A DNA stretch of 64,000 bases, from contig BBCS01000002.1 of assembly GCA_001316125.1 (NCBI GenBank), forward strand, positions 186,001 to 250,000, in the 5' to 3' direction. The DNA comes from Vulcanisaeta distributa JCM 11213 (lineage in GTDB: Archaea > Thermoproteota > Thermoprotei > Thermoproteales > Thermocladiaceae). The notes under the pieces were generated by a model that was given only the letters and a program-made list of their open reading frames with translations, was not told the origin of the DNA and did no database searches. Numbering within the stretch: the stretch's first letter is position 1; each line of letters begins with the position of its first letter. Positions 20,776 to 31,583 of the stretch are shown here, piece after piece. The translations under genes and the position numbers were made by a program.

Positions 20776-21688
20776 CTGCCTACTATCAATAATAGTGGTG
20801 GCACTAAACGAAGAAAAAAGACTATCACTGCTACTCAAATCAATAGGCAGCGAGACAATCAATGACGACATAGAAGTAATACTGATAGACAACGGCTCAA
20901 CAGATAACACGTACAAAATAATGCAAGAATACGCAAAGTACCATAAAAACGTGAAGACCACGGTAATAAAGGGACCACTCGGCCATGCACGTAACGAAGC
21001 CTTAAGGCTAGCTACGTGCAAATACATAATGTTTCTTGATGCCGATATGTACCTGCCCAAAGGCTGGTTTGAGAGGATAGGCAAGTTGTTAAACAGTGGT
21101 AACGATTATGACGCGGTAGTTGCCAGGTTAATACCGCTGTTCAGGTACCAAGGACCGCTAACCAATTATGACTTGGCATACTTCCTGGGAGACACAGCAA
21201 ACGAGGGGGGGCCCTGGAGAGAACCAACATTCCACAGCGGTGGGCTAATAGTAAGGCGGGACATAGCCCTAAAAATAGGCTTCAAACCATTACCAACATC
21301 GGAGGACGGCGAATTCTCATTCAGATTCCTAAGGGCTGGGTACAGGGCTTACTACTTCCCAAACAGGCACTACGTACTTGATGAGCAGTACTACGACATA
21401 AAGACAATGATTAGCTACTATAGGAAACTGGGAACATCACTAATAGTACTACTGAAGAGCACGGGCAATCTATCGATATTAAAAATGATGATAAGGACGG
21501 CACTAGAGCCACTAACACCGCATTACCTAATAACCAGGTACAGAAAGGCAAGAAAATACATACCAATCAAATACAGAACTTGGCTAACGGCAGGACTAAT
21601 AAGGACATACGCAATACTAACATCAATAATACTACACACAATACTAATAAAACCAATACCAACAAGAGTTATTAGAGTAAAGCTATGA
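20765..21688 (+). CDS. GT2 glycosyltransferase
   Basis: An intact 307-residue enzyme with all GT2-A landmarks: LSIIVVALNEEKRL, VILIDNGSTDNTY, KGPLGHARNEAL, the D-x-D metal site MFLDADMYLP (about residue 95), and the acceptor-site acidic motif TSEDGEFSFR. A hydrophobic patch near the C-terminus may associate with the membrane. The single G7 tract at 21207 gives EGGPWREP. It overlaps the kinase (11 nt) and the FkbM gene (4 nt). Confidence 0.87.
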   Translation: MNNNCLLSIIVVALNEEKRLSLLLKSIGSETINDDIEVILIDNGSTDNTYKIMQEYAKYHKNVKTTVIKGPLGHARNEALRLATCKYIMFLDADMYLPKGWFERIGKLLNSGNDYDAVVARLIPLFRYQGPLTNYDLAYFLGDTANEGGPWREPTFHSGGLIVRRDIALKIGFKPLPTSEDGEFSFRFLRAGYRAYYFPNRHYVLDEQYYDIKTMISYYRKLGTSLIVLLKSTGNLSILKMMIRTALEPLTPHYLITRYRKARKYIPIKYRTWLTAGLIRTYAILTSIILHTILIKPIPTRVIRVKL

Positions 21689-22657
21689 ATATATATCGAA
21701 AAGGAATTAAATTAATCAAAGGACTTTTACTTGATTCTTTAAATAATTTTATTTATATTGAATCATTGAATGACCCTCTATTCTGGGTTAAATATAAGAT
21801 GAGGGTGATGGAGCTTGCTATTATTAATTTTGAAAGGGCTATGTATTTATTTAAAGATCCATTATTATCAACACTCAAGTTAATTCTTACTAATCCTCCG
21901 TGGATGATTAAGTATCGTGATGGTCACGTATTTACCAGTTTCGATCCCTGGAAGTTTTATGACTTAAGGTCAAGGCCCTATGCTGAATTTATAACTAATT
22001 ATAATGGTAAAAGAATTAAATTAATTCATGCCGAAAGAGGAGAGGCAGAGGAGGTTTTTATTGGTGGAACCTATTCATGGCTCCCTGTGAGGGGGCAGAA
22101 TTGTGCTTGATGTGGGGGGCAAATATATGTGATAGTTCAATATTCTTCGCGTTAAATGGAGCAAAACATGTATATGCAATTGAGGTTGTGCCTAGTACAG
22201 CGAGGATTTGCAAGGAAAATGTGGAAATTAATGGGTTATTAGATAAAATAACTGTCCTAAACATAGGGCTGGGAAGGCTAGAAGGATAAGAATACCTTCT
22301 AACCTAAATGCTGGTGGTGAATTTCAAGTTCATGATAATATTGTTGGTTCTAACGACGATTATGTTTATGTTGACATAAAGTCGTTAGATCAGGTTGTTG
22401 ATGAATTGAATTTAAAGAATGCGGTCATGAAGATGGATTGTGAGGGTTGTGAATATGAAGTTATAAGGACCGCATCTCCTGATGCAATATTGAGATTTAC
22501 ACATATTATGGGTGAATACCATTATGGACCATTATCTCTAAAGCGAAGGTTCGAGAGCCTTGGTTATAGGTTTGAGGCAACTAAGCCATTACCCTTCTAC
22601 GACCCTAATAGAGTACCTTCTTACTTTGCCACAAGTATTTTTAAGGCATATAAGTGA
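21685..22657 (+). CDS. FkbM-family SAM-dependent methyltransferase (frameshifted)
   Basis: Joined from three frames, about 325 residues. The SAM-binding core is seen as IVLDVGANICDSSIFFALNGAK-type sequence (motif I with G-A-N at about residue 147), YAIEVVPSTAR (acidic residue after strand 2), and the FkbM hallmark KMDCEGCEYEVI. FkbM enzymes O-methylate hydroxyls, often on sugars. The N-terminal 120 residues are a family-specific extension with SFDPWKFYDLRSRPYAE. Breaks lie near 22095 and 22288. The gene is distinctly A/T-rich compared with those upstream of 21.6 kb. It overlaps both neighbours by 4 nt. Confidence 0.75.
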
Positions 22658-23854
22658 TGCTTATGAGGAAACCTAGGATCCTCTATATTGGTGACCTTGA
22701 TTTAAGACTTGGTGGCGCTCAAAGGATTACATTTGATACACTGAAGTGTCTGAGTGAGGATTTCGATTTCATCATGTATAGTGATACTAATCCATCGGAG
22801 GATTTCCTGAGGCTATTAAATGAGCTTAATATACCGTACTTCATAGACAACACACTCAATGAGGATAATGTAATTAAGGTGATCCGTGACTATGGAATTG
22901 AAGCATTGCTTATTCAGTGGGAAAAGGTTGAGTGGCTTATACTAGCTGCATCACTTGTTGATAAATTGAATATTAAAAGCATTGCTTTAGTTCATGAATT
23001 ACCATTCATATACATACCTACAACGAAGATCATTAGTAATTTTAAGGCGCTAATTATGTTAAAATTACTTAAGGAGTATTTAAAGGGTAATTTATATGGT
23101 AGAAGAACCCTACGTACGCTTCTTAACGTGGAGAAAGCCGTGAAGAAAATGACGATGTTAATATGTGTTAGTGATGCCTCTAAATACTATTATTCAAAGT
23201 ACTTAAACGTGAGTTGTGTCACAATAACACCAGAGGTAAGAATATCAGAAATAGCATTGCAGAATACTAAAGATAATAATGGTTTTGATTATGATATAGC
23301 CTTTATGTCTGCAAGGCATGAGAAGGAGAAGGGTATTTTCGATGTCGTTGATGTTGTTAGGATTGTTAAGAGATCACTAGGAAGGAACCTGAAGGTTGCG
23401 GTGATGGGTAAATTCTGGTTTCATGATGTTGAAAGTAAGTTTTACTCAATATTAAGAAGATACGGTTTAGAAGGGGGATTTCGATGTTATGGGCTTCGTT
23501 CCTGGGGATGTTAAGTACTCAATTCTAAGGAGGTCTAGGGTATTCCTTTACCCATCTAGGAAGGACGTTTTCTCAATATCCCTAGCGGAGGCATTAGCCA
23601 TGGGCACACCAGCCGTGGTTTATGATTTACCATTCACGAGAATGTACAATTCAAGTGGCGTAATAAGGGTTAAGTACAGAGACATTAATAGCATGGCCAA
23701 AGAAGTTGAAAGACTCATCAAATTATCAGAACAAAACCCCCCCAATGAGTACCTATCACTACGTAGGGAAGTATCGGAATATATCAAGAAAACCTTTACA
23801 TTAGAAAAGACTTGTAAGGACTTAAAGGAAGCATTAAATAAAGCATTAAAGTGA
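22654..23854 (+). CDS. GT4 glycosyltransferase (frameshifted)
   Basis: About 400 residues after one frame change near 23478. N-domain: LYIGDLDLRLGGAQRITFD with the Gly-rich acceptor loop; C-domain: FDYDIAFMSARHEKEKGIFD (equivalent of the G-R-x-x-x-x-K-G motif), VAVMGKFWFHD, then FLYPSRKDVFSISLAEALAMG with the E-x7-E region altered to D-x-F-x-x-x-x-A-E. Cytosolic nucleotide-sugar transferase acting in the island's glycan assembly. Overlaps the FkbM stop by 4 nt. Confidence 0.8.
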
Positions 23855-23858
23855 TATC

Positions 23859-24869
23859 ATGAAGATACTAGTTGGTGTTCCTACGTATAATAATTTTAGG
23901 TTTGGTTATTCTATTAGGCGTACTCTGGAGGCTTTGGCGAATCAGTCCTTTAGGGATTTTCGTGTCTTAATTGTTTATAAACCGAGTCCTGGCGATAAGA
24001 CCTTGGACGTGGTTGATGAGTTCGGGGATAAACTTGACATAGAAGTCAAGATCCAAAACGAAGGCTTCGTTGAGGAAGCAATGAACATGATATTCGAAGT
24101 ATCCAAAGACTACGACATAACACTAACAACAGACGACGACGCAATACCAACAAAAACATGGATCAAGGAACACCTCACCATACACAAACAACATGAAAAT
24201 ATTGGGATTTTTGTTGGTATGGTTAATAATAAATTCATAGAGAAGTGGAACGATAATTTATTAAAGATTGAACCTTTAATTGGTTATTATAAACCCCCCC
24301 TCCTTTCTGAATTAAGAAGATATTGTCAGTTCATAAATGATATGGGCTTAATGACATGTAATAGTAATATAGCTAATAAAATTATAAAAAATAATGAAAG
24401 CATGTATTATAATGGACCCATAGGTGTTAATATGAGCTTCAAATCAAGATTTATTACCGATTTTAAGTTGCCAGGTACGACAATTCATGGGCTTCACTAC
24501 GAACAATTACTAATGCTATATTATATAACAAGGCATAAAATGCACTCAGTAGTATTTAAGGGAGCGAACGTAGAACATATAGAACGAGAATCATTATCGA
24601 GAACAAGAACACAGAAGACATTATTTATGTTCCTTATAGAACATACATTATTACCATATTCAATAACACAACTTGGCATTAGAATTAATCTTAAAAAATT
24701 GAAAACATATTATGGACTAATTAAGACATACCTTAAAATCTTAAATCGATTTAGGTTCATGGCGTATGAGACAGGGTTGAGGCTTGCAATAGAGGCTATT
24801 GAGAATAACTATGAACCAAAGGAAGTAAGAAATAGGTTAATCAAACTGAATGAAACACTAAACTTGTAA
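23859..24869 (+). CDS. GT2 glycosyltransferase
   Basis: An intact 336-residue protein. It opens ILVGVPTYNNFRFGYSIRRT and has the acidic metal site TLTTDDDAIPTKTW near residue 92. The remainder is A/T-rich and less conserved, with a C7 tract at 24295 giving YKPPLLSE. The base composition changes inside the gene: the first 320 nt resemble the host-like genes upstream, while the rest is strongly A/T-rich, which could mark a recombination junction. No membrane helix is visible. Confidence 0.78.
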   Translation: MKILVGVPTYNNFRFGYSIRRTLEALANQSFRDFRVLIVYKPSPGDKTLDVVDEFGDKLDIEVKIQNEGFVEEAMNMIFEVSKDYDITLTTDDDAIPTKTWIKEHLTIHKQHENIGIFVGMVNNKFIEKWNDNLLKIEPLIGYYKPPLLSELRRYCQFINDMGLMTCNSNIANKIIKNNESMYYNGPIGVNMSFKSRFITDFKLPGTTIHGLHYEQLLMLYYITRHKMHSVVFKGANVEHIERESLSRTRTQKTLFMFLIEHTLLPYSITQLGIRINLKKLKTYYGLIKTYLKILNRFRFMAYETGLRLAIEAIENNYEPKEVRNRLIKLNETLNL

Positions 24870-24871
24870 CG

Positions 24872-25713
24872 ATGCTCTCCGCATACAACTTACTCAGAAG
24901 AAAGGTAAGCGGGGGGGTCCTATTCACATTAAGAGCTATGGGTCCTTATTACTTATTTAAGGAAATCATTAGGAGATTATCCGGTATCCCTTATTCTTAC
25001 CGCGGAATTGAAATCTGCAATATAGAAACATTCAGAGTAATTAATGCACTGCTTTGGATAGGTGACAATTTTGGTTTTGATGATAATGATTATTTTATTA
25101 AAACTAAGTATGGAATAATTTATGGGAAAGGCCATGATTTTGGAACAATTACTGTTATAGACCTAGAAAATGATTATTCGTCACTTAATGTTAAGAATAA
25201 TGTTGTTATTGATGTTGGCGCTTACCATGGTGAGACCGCACTGATGTTCTTGAATTGGGGGGGTGCAAGAATGGTTTACGCATATGAGCCGGTCCCTGAA
25301 TATTATAATTACCTTGTCAAGGCTATTAAGGCTAATGGCGTTGAGGATAGGGTCAGGACTTTTAACTATGGTTGGTGGTTCAGCAATGCCATATTAAGGC
25401 TCAAACTTAACTATACATCTACTGGTTCGTTGACTGGCGATGTTGAGGTGAAAGTTGTTAATTCAACTGAGGAGTTGATTAAGATCAGTAATGAGGTTGG
25501 TGAGGGATTTGTTGTTAAGATGGATTGTGAGGGTTGTGAGTACTCATTATTCACTGTGCCTGCGAGGTCCTGAGACTTGCTAAGCAGTACGTTATTGAGG
25601 TTCATGGTGCATTAATGCCGTTAATTAGTAAGTTTATGAACTGTGGTTTTAAGTACGAAATTACTAAGCAGATTGAAAAGTATTTAGCAATAGTTAATTT
25701 CGTTAGGGATTGA
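24872..25713 (+). CDS. FkbM-family SAM-dependent methyltransferase (frameshifted near 3' end)
   Basis: About 280 residues. Motif I is NVVIDVGAYHGETALMF (about residue 112), followed by YAYEPVPEYYNYLVKA and the hallmark KMDCEGCEYSLF. The frame is lost near 25565; the alternative frame continues RLAKQYVIEVHGAL to a TGA at 25711-25713. It is related to, but not closely similar to, the FkbM gene at 21685; two FkbM enzymes imply at least two O-methylated positions in the glycan. A G7 tract at 25258 gives NWGGARM. Confidence 0.75.
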
Positions 25714-26725
25714 TGATGGGTAGGCCGTTTATTTCCGTGGTTATTACGGCTTATAATAGGCGTGAGTTTCTTAAGTACGCGGTTAAGTCAGTGATTAATC
25801 AAACCCTTGATAAGAGTCTTTATGAGGTGATTGCCGTAAAGAACTTCAAAGATCCCGAGGTTGATAAACTAATCGAGAGCAGTGGGGGGGTAAGGTCATT
25901 GAGGCAGGTGATGAGCTAATAGGTAGTTATCTGGCGAGAGGAATAAATGAGTCAGAGGGAGAGGTAATAGCATTCCTAGACGATGATGATATTTATCACA
26001 GCCGTAAATTAGAAAGGCTATTTAGGATTTTTAATGAAAATGAAAATCTTGATTATTATCATCATAATATTATACCAATAGATAAAAATGGAAATATTAT
26101 TAACTTTGATGTATTAAATATCTATAAGAGAATTTCAATAAATAATTTAGATGATAAAATATCTGCACTTAAAGATTATGACTTTTGGCTTGGCTTTTAT
26201 ATGAGCGCAATAAGCATACGTAAAGAAATAGCTATAAAGTACATAAGATATATATTACCCTATATATTTTATGATCAAGATATTATCGTATATTCTTTAG
26301 CATTACGTTATGGCAGAACCTTACTTCATGAACCCTATAATTTAACATTTTATAGAATACATGGAAAAAACACAAGTAAAGTTTATGGGAATGATATTAA
26401 AAAAGCCGTTAGAGTACGAGCATTAGAATTATTATCATATAACTTAATAATTAAAATATTGAATTTCAATGATGACTTAAAGAACATCGCAAAGGGAATA
26501 ATTAATAGAATGACCGGTACTACCTCCTACGACAATTTACTTACAATTATGACTGGGTTAAAGTATTACATAATTAGACAATCACTTACGACATTATTAT
26601 CGAGTATTAAAAACATATCTATGAATCGGGCGGTAATCTCTTTATTAGGTGTTGCATATTTAATGAGTCCATATATTGGTAGAAGGTTGATTTATAGAAG
26701 GCAATTTTTAAATAATATTAAATGA
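25713..26725 (+). CDS. GT2 glycosyltransferase (frameshifted at a G7 tract)
   Basis: The start codon overlaps the preceding stop (TGATG). The product of about 337 residues opens FISVVITAYNRREFLKYAVK, with the substrate helix VINQTLDK and the D-D-D metal site EVIAFLDDDDIYHSRKL. The break lies exactly in the G7 tract at 25885-25891 (5 or 8 G would restore frame). The C-terminal 190 residues are very A/T-rich and basic. YDQDIIVYSLAL may supply the acceptor-side acidic residues. Likely the last gene of the transcript that precedes the internal promoter at 26731. Confidence 0.75.
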
Positions 26726-26730
26726 TTTAA

Positions 26731-26745
26731 CTTAAAGATATATAG
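26731..26745 (+). promoter_or_regulatory. Probable internal promoter (TATA element)
   Basis: CTTAAAGATATATAG lies about 20 nt ahead of the ATG at 26759, in one of the few non-overlapping gaps of the first half of the island (33 nt). Such elements in this window precede genes that begin new transcription units. Confidence 0.4.
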
Positions 26746-26758
26746 TATAAATGGCTCT

Positions 26759-28183
26759 ATGAAGAATATAAAAAATAGCATGTTCGTTTTGATAGCTGAA
26801 CCAATAAGTGTTGTACCTGCTGGTGGGTGGTTAAGGTCTTACATGGTCTTACCATACTTAGTTAATTACCTTAAATCACAAGCTTTTAATGACATTAACG
26901 TATACATACCGTTTAATACCATCAAGCAAGCAATAGAAAGATTATTAAAACATTACGATTATAAAACCGCTAAAGCATTAGTCTATGAAGATTTAAGGAA
27001 TATATTAATGAAGTTGAACATTGATTATTCCCTTAAGAAATTAAATGAGCTTATTAGTTATGCCGCGGAAATTGTCGAGCATCAAAATAGACTTGGTGAG
27101 ATCTTTAGAATGAGAATTATGGGCTTTGGCTATTTTTACATTAGTAACTTCGTGCAATATGAAAATAGTACTTTAAATGCATTATTACGTAATATCGTTG
27201 AAGAGAAAGAGCGCGTTTACGTTTATGCTATGCATGAAGATTTTCCAGCATTATATTCATTGTATTATTTAAGTAAGTATCATAAGGGTGATTTAATGGG
27301 AGCTCATTTAATTCATACTCCAATAGGTGTATATTCGCCATTACGTGCATCTTTGTTATTAAATACATCTCCATTTACTACTTTGTCAAATCTTATTATC
27401 TCAAATTATATAAAAAATAGATACGCGTATCTTTTTAGAAAGAGAATATTAAAAGTTATCTTAGGAATATCTCCCGCTTCATTCTATGACCAAGATCTTA
27501 TTTCATTGATAAAAAAGTATAATATTAAGCTTGCAACGATCTACCCAGCAAATGCATTTGATCATAAATTATTCAAACTTAGGAAAATTGAGGGTAAGGA
27601 ACCATTAGCTGTTTTTTATGCTAGATTAATTCCAAGCAAAGGCATCTTTGAATTATTAAGAGCGTGGAAAATTGTTGAGAGTGAAATACCAAATGCGAGA
27701 CTTAGAGTTATGGGACATTTTGATTGGGATGAGCATAGAAGGGAATTCTTTAAGTTGATTAGGGAATTGAATTTAAGAAACATAGAGTTTCTTGGTTTTG
27801 TTAAAGATCGTGATGAGCTTTATAGGCTTGTCTCTGAGGCTAAGGTACTCATTTACCCATCACATGAGGATGCGTTTTCCCTAGTAGTTCTGGAGTCATT
27901 GGCTCTCGGCATTGCTGTTGTTGCTTATAATATTCCCGCCATTAAGTGGGTTTATAAGGGACTATCTAATGTACTTGCAGTTCCCGAATATGATTACGTA
28001 GCCTTAGCTAGGGAGACTATTAGGGTTCTTAAAATGTCTGACCATGAATATATTAAACTTCACGAAAATAATGCGGTTAAGAAATTCCTTGAGTTGCATA
28101 GTTCCTGGGAGAATGTGGCCAAGGCTGAGTTCAATTTATTAATGCCTTACATTGAGAGTTCATTAAGTAGGGTCAGGAGATGA
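26759..28183 (+). CDS. GT4 glycosyltransferase
   Basis: An intact 474-residue protein, longer than most GT4 enzymes because of an N-terminal helical insert (about residues 60-120). It opens IAEPISVVPAGGWLRSYMV with a Gly-Gly acceptor loop. C-domain motifs: VFYARLIPSKGIFELLRAWK (nucleotide-binding G/R-x-x-x-x-K-G), LRVMGHFDWDEHR, IEFLGFVKDRDELYRLV, and YPSHEDAFSLVVLESLALG with the acidic residue pair. A/T-rich throughout and free of G7 tracts. Overlaps the next GT4 by 4 nt. Confidence 0.83.
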   Translation: MKNIKNSMFVLIAEPISVVPAGGWLRSYMVLPYLVNYLKSQAFNDINVYIPFNTIKQAIERLLKHYDYKTAKALVYEDLRNILMKLNIDYSLKKLNELISYAAEIVEHQNRLGEIFRMRIMGFGYFYISNFVQYENSTLNALLRNIVEEKERVYVYAMHEDFPALYSLYYLSKYHKGDLMGAHLIHTPIGVYSPLRASLLLNTSPFTTLSNLIISNYIKNRYAYLFRKRILKVILGISPASFYDQDLISLIKKYNIKLATIYPANAFDHKLFKLRKIEGKEPLAVFYARLIPSKGIFELLRAWKIVESEIPNARLRVMGHFDWDEHRREFFKLIRELNLRNIEFLGFVKDRDELYRLVSEAKVLIYPSHEDAFSLVVLESLALGIAVVAYNIPAIKWVYKGLSNVLAVPEYDYVALARETIRVLKMSDHEYIKLHENNAVKKFLELHSSWENVAKAEFNLLMPYIESSLSRVRR

Positions 28184-29377
28184 GGGTTGCCATTATTGAT
28201 GATGCTGGTTTTGGTTGGGGGGGTAGGCCTGGTTTGGCTGGTAAGGAGTTGTATGTTGAGTTGTTGGCTAGGGGGGGTTTGGAGGGTTTGGGCATTGATG
28301 TTGTTAGGGTTTTGCTTAGTGGTTCTTTGAGCGAAAGTAACATTGTCGTTATTCGCGGTGTTAAGGTTCCAGTCATTAAGGACTTCTGTGATTGGGAATT
28401 AATTAGGAGTTTAAGGCACGTCCTTGATAATGTTGACTTGGTTCACGTTAATGTTCTTAATGCTAGGTATCCAAGGAATATCATTAGGGTTGTTAAGGAT
28501 CTGGGCATACCCATGGTCGTCACGATTCATGACTGGTCTTATTTATGCCCGACCGGTTGGAGCGTTAAGTATCCGTCTCAAGTAGTTGATTGGAATCCGC
28601 GGTTGGGTCTTTCCTGTGTTAGGTGTATTTGGAGTGTGGCGAGACTTAGAGGTGATAACCCTATCATGAGTATTCTAAGGAGCTTTAATCATACCTTATC
28701 GCTTAAGGAATTATTGCTTAATGCCTCTGCTGTTATTTCGCCATCTAAATTATTGGCTGATGCTTAGTGAGGACTTACGGCGTTAGGAATGTTTATGCCA
28801 TACATAACCCAGTGCCTGATGAGCTGCTCATATTGAAGCCTAGCTATGGTGGTGATGGTTCCCTGGTCTTCTTTGCTAGGTTATCTCCTGAGAAGGGTGT
28901 TTACTTACTGCCCACTATTGCCAAGGAATTGAGGATGTTAAGATTCACGTGATGGGTGATGGTCCACTTAAGGATTTCGTTATTAGGGTTAGTAGGGAGT
29001 TTCCTAATGTTATTTATCACGGTTTTGTTAGTAATGAGGAGAAGATTAAAATTGTGAGTAAGTCTTCCCTTATTATTTTTCCAATTGTTTGGATGGAGAC
29101 GTTTTCATACACGGTTTTGGAGTCCTTTGCCCTGGGTAAGCCTGTGGTCTCCTTTGGCTTGGGTGGTCCTAAGGAGCTTATTGAGAGTTCAGGTGCTGGT
29201 CTTCTAGCTAAGCCTTTCGACATTGGGGGGGATTTTATTGATAGGGTTCGTTATTTACTTAATAATCATGGTGCGGTTGAGGAGATGGGTAAGAGGGGGG
29301 GTAGGGCCTTTGTTGAGGGTTTAACGCCGAGGAACTATGCCGTTAAGGTTCTCGAGATTTATCGTGAAATTCTGTGA
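28180..29377 (+). CDS. GT4 glycosyltransferase (two single-base breaks)
   Basis: Three frames join to about 398 residues. N-domain: VAIIDDAGFGWGGRPGLAGK; LVHVNVLNARYP; TIHDWSYLCPTGW; a Cys pair in LSCVRCIW. C-domain: VFFARLSPEKGVYLLP, VMGDGPLKDFV, YHGFVSNEEK, and METFSYTVLESFALGKPVV with the E-x7-E signature. The first break (about 28765) is a TTT reduced to TT in the expected ADALVRTYGVR; the second (about 28935) is a GGG reduced to GG in LRDVKIHVMG. Both halves are otherwise in excellent register, strong evidence for base-calling error. Confidence 0.83.
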
Positions 29378-29406
29378 AACCTCTTTGGCTGGTTTCATGT
29401 GTTAGG

Positions 29407-29417
29407 GTTTATATTTC
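29407..29417 (+). promoter_or_regulatory. Probable promoter ahead of the beta-helix gene
   Basis: GTTTATATTTC lies 44 nt upstream of the ATG at 29461, leaving room for a short leader with the purine-rich GGTGGTGG just ahead of the start, which could act as a ribosome-binding site. It separates the GT genes from the exported-protein pair. Confidence 0.35.
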
Positions 29418-29460
29418 AGTTTCTCAAGGTTTCGCCTTGTGGAACTGAACGGTGGTGGTT

Positions 29461-31583
29461 ATGGTTGATGAGGGGGGGCGTAGGAAATTACTTGAGTCGT
29501 TGCTTATGCTTGGATCGGCAACTGCTCTACTGGGTGGTTTGCCTGATGTCGTGCGTGCGTATAGCCTTAGTAATTTCATTGTTGATCCTAGGTCAGTAAG
29601 TAATGTACAGAATATTCCACCTATGTGTGATGTTTTTGTTCAACGCCAGTGAATGCGAGTGTCAGTCTCAGCCTATGGTTGTTGCTGCTGATGGTACTGT
29701 GATTGTTGATTCTAGCTGTAATATCGTTAGTAGCCTCGGCTGTAACTCCACGTACACTACGTATGTGCAGAGCAAGACTGGCTACTCAAGTTGGCAGTGC
29801 CCTGGTGGTCCGACCCTTACGGCTGGTATTCAGGAGGCTATTAACTACTTAGTTAATACGAAGGGTGGCGCCGGCGGTGTTGTTTGTATTGCCCCCCGGC
29901 ACGTACCTCGTTGATTGGGCTTATGACACTGCCACCAGCAATAGCATCGCCATAATGCTCGATGGGCTCAGCAACATTGCGATAATTGGTGCTGGCATGG
30001 ATAAGACGGTGATTCAGTTCAAGCAGGCGCAATACATCCCATACATGTTCTCCGCACTAAACGCAAGCAACATAACCATTAAGGAACTGACGATGTTGTC
30101 ATACGACCAAAACAACAACCCAGCCCAGGGAATATACCTATTGGGGACCGAAGGCTTAGTCGTCGACACGGTTCACTACAAGGGCAATGGCATATTGACC
30201 ACGTGCACTACTGCTGACGGCACGGCATTCCCATGCGTCTCCTGCCCAAGCCCAGGATGCTCAGGCGGGCTAACAAACAGCTTCTACCCACCGAGTAGTA
30301 ACCTGGTCTTTAGGAATAACCTCATTGAATTGAGCCACGGTCAATTGAACCTCAGGTGGACGAGCAATGTGGTTGTTGAGAATAACGTATTCAGGACGAG
30401 CTTTGGCGACCACATAATAAACAGCTACAACTACATACCCAGCAGCCAGCAGACGCCTGTCGAGAACGTGGTCATAAGGAACAACAAGTTCCTGTTCGCG
30501 GGCGACACCGCAATAGACATCATTGGGTTGCACGGGAATTGGGTCATTGAGGACAACTACATTGAGACCGCCGGCAATGCAATACTGCTCTTTGGTCAGA
30601 CGAAGACGGACGTGGTTAGGAACAACACGATCGTCCAATACGCAGGCGCTGAGAATGGGATAACCACGGGCTTCGAGTCATCAGCAGACCCGGGCGCCAT
30701 AATAATTGGTAACAAGCTCATTAACAGCCCAGGCATTGTTGGTAGGTACGTGATTAACAACTACTGCGAGAACTGCGGCGGAATAAGCACATTCCCAGGT
30801 GGCGGCAATGACTGGTACATAGTGGGCAACGTACTGAAGAACACGCCATTCGGGATCAGGTGCGGTGGGCTTTACAACGTGAATGGGTGCACGGGTGTGG
30901 TTGCAAACAACAAGATTTACATGTACGGACCAGCGGGACCAATGGGTGGTGCAATATTCGACTTCAGGGGGCCGATATACAACTCGATAATCGCCAACAA
31001 CTACATAGAGGGTCCACCATTGAGTGGGGACCTTGGTTGTGACGGCACCTACATGCCGTATGGCATTAGGTTAACCACCTACAGCACGAGCACTGGCAAC
31101 TTGATATACGGCAATGCAATAGTCAACGCTAAGTGCGCATACCCACTTGCTGGTAAGGTCGACGTATGCTTGTGCGGTGGATTCACCACGGCATGCGGGA
31201 CCTCCTGGTTCCCAATACAGGTGGCTAGCCCAAGCAATGTCATACGTGATAACCTGATTTACGCCGTCAATGGGCAGTACAGCTACAACAACCTAGAGCC
31301 AATGCCACCAGGGATACTGAGCATGAGCATCACGCCTGGGACGGCAGTGCAGAACCCATACCCATTCGACCTGGAGCTTGAGGTGCCGGTGACGGTGACT
31401 GCAACGCCCGCGGGCGTGCAGGTCTACATTGGGCAGAGCCAATCAAGCCTATCACTAATCCTCCAGAGGCAGTACAACAGCACCGGCACGGACACAATAA
31501 GCATAAGGCTACCAGCCGGCTGGTGGATACAAATAAACACAACAAACGCAAACATAGGAACACCGGCGGTGATTGGGCTATGA
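29461..31583 (+). CDS. Exported right-handed beta-helix protein (frameshifted in 5' part)
   Basis: About 705 residues. The N-terminus has a twin-arginine-like signal (GGRRKLLESLLMLGSATALL, about residues 5-24), predicting folded export by Tat. After a Cys-rich segment comes a long beta-helix with the repeating N-N-x-I/F rungs typical of pectate-lyase/NosD-like folds (VFRNNLIELS, VVENNVFRTS, VIRNNKFLF, VIEDNYIET, VVRNNTIVQY), up to about residue 620, then a beta-sandwich-like tail without an anchor. Breaks lie near 29640 and in the C tract at 29893. Codon use (GCA, ACG, AAC-rich) differs from the A/T-rich genes just upstream. Role could be a polysaccharide-modifying enzyme or a surface-structure protein; catalytic residues were not identified. 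Confidence 0.65.

Noticed and set aside
25885..25891. Programmed frameshifting or transcriptional slippage at G7 tracts
   Set aside because: Only some breaks fall on G6-G8 tracts (25885, 32933, 57822, 4413); many fall on ordinary 2-5 nt runs, and most G7 tracts keep frame. Housekeeping genes are affected alike. Error is simpler.
30270..30638. Minus-strand ORF inside the beta-helix gene
   Set aside because: Valine-rich shadow of the N-N-x-I rungs; no start signal and no recognisable domain.
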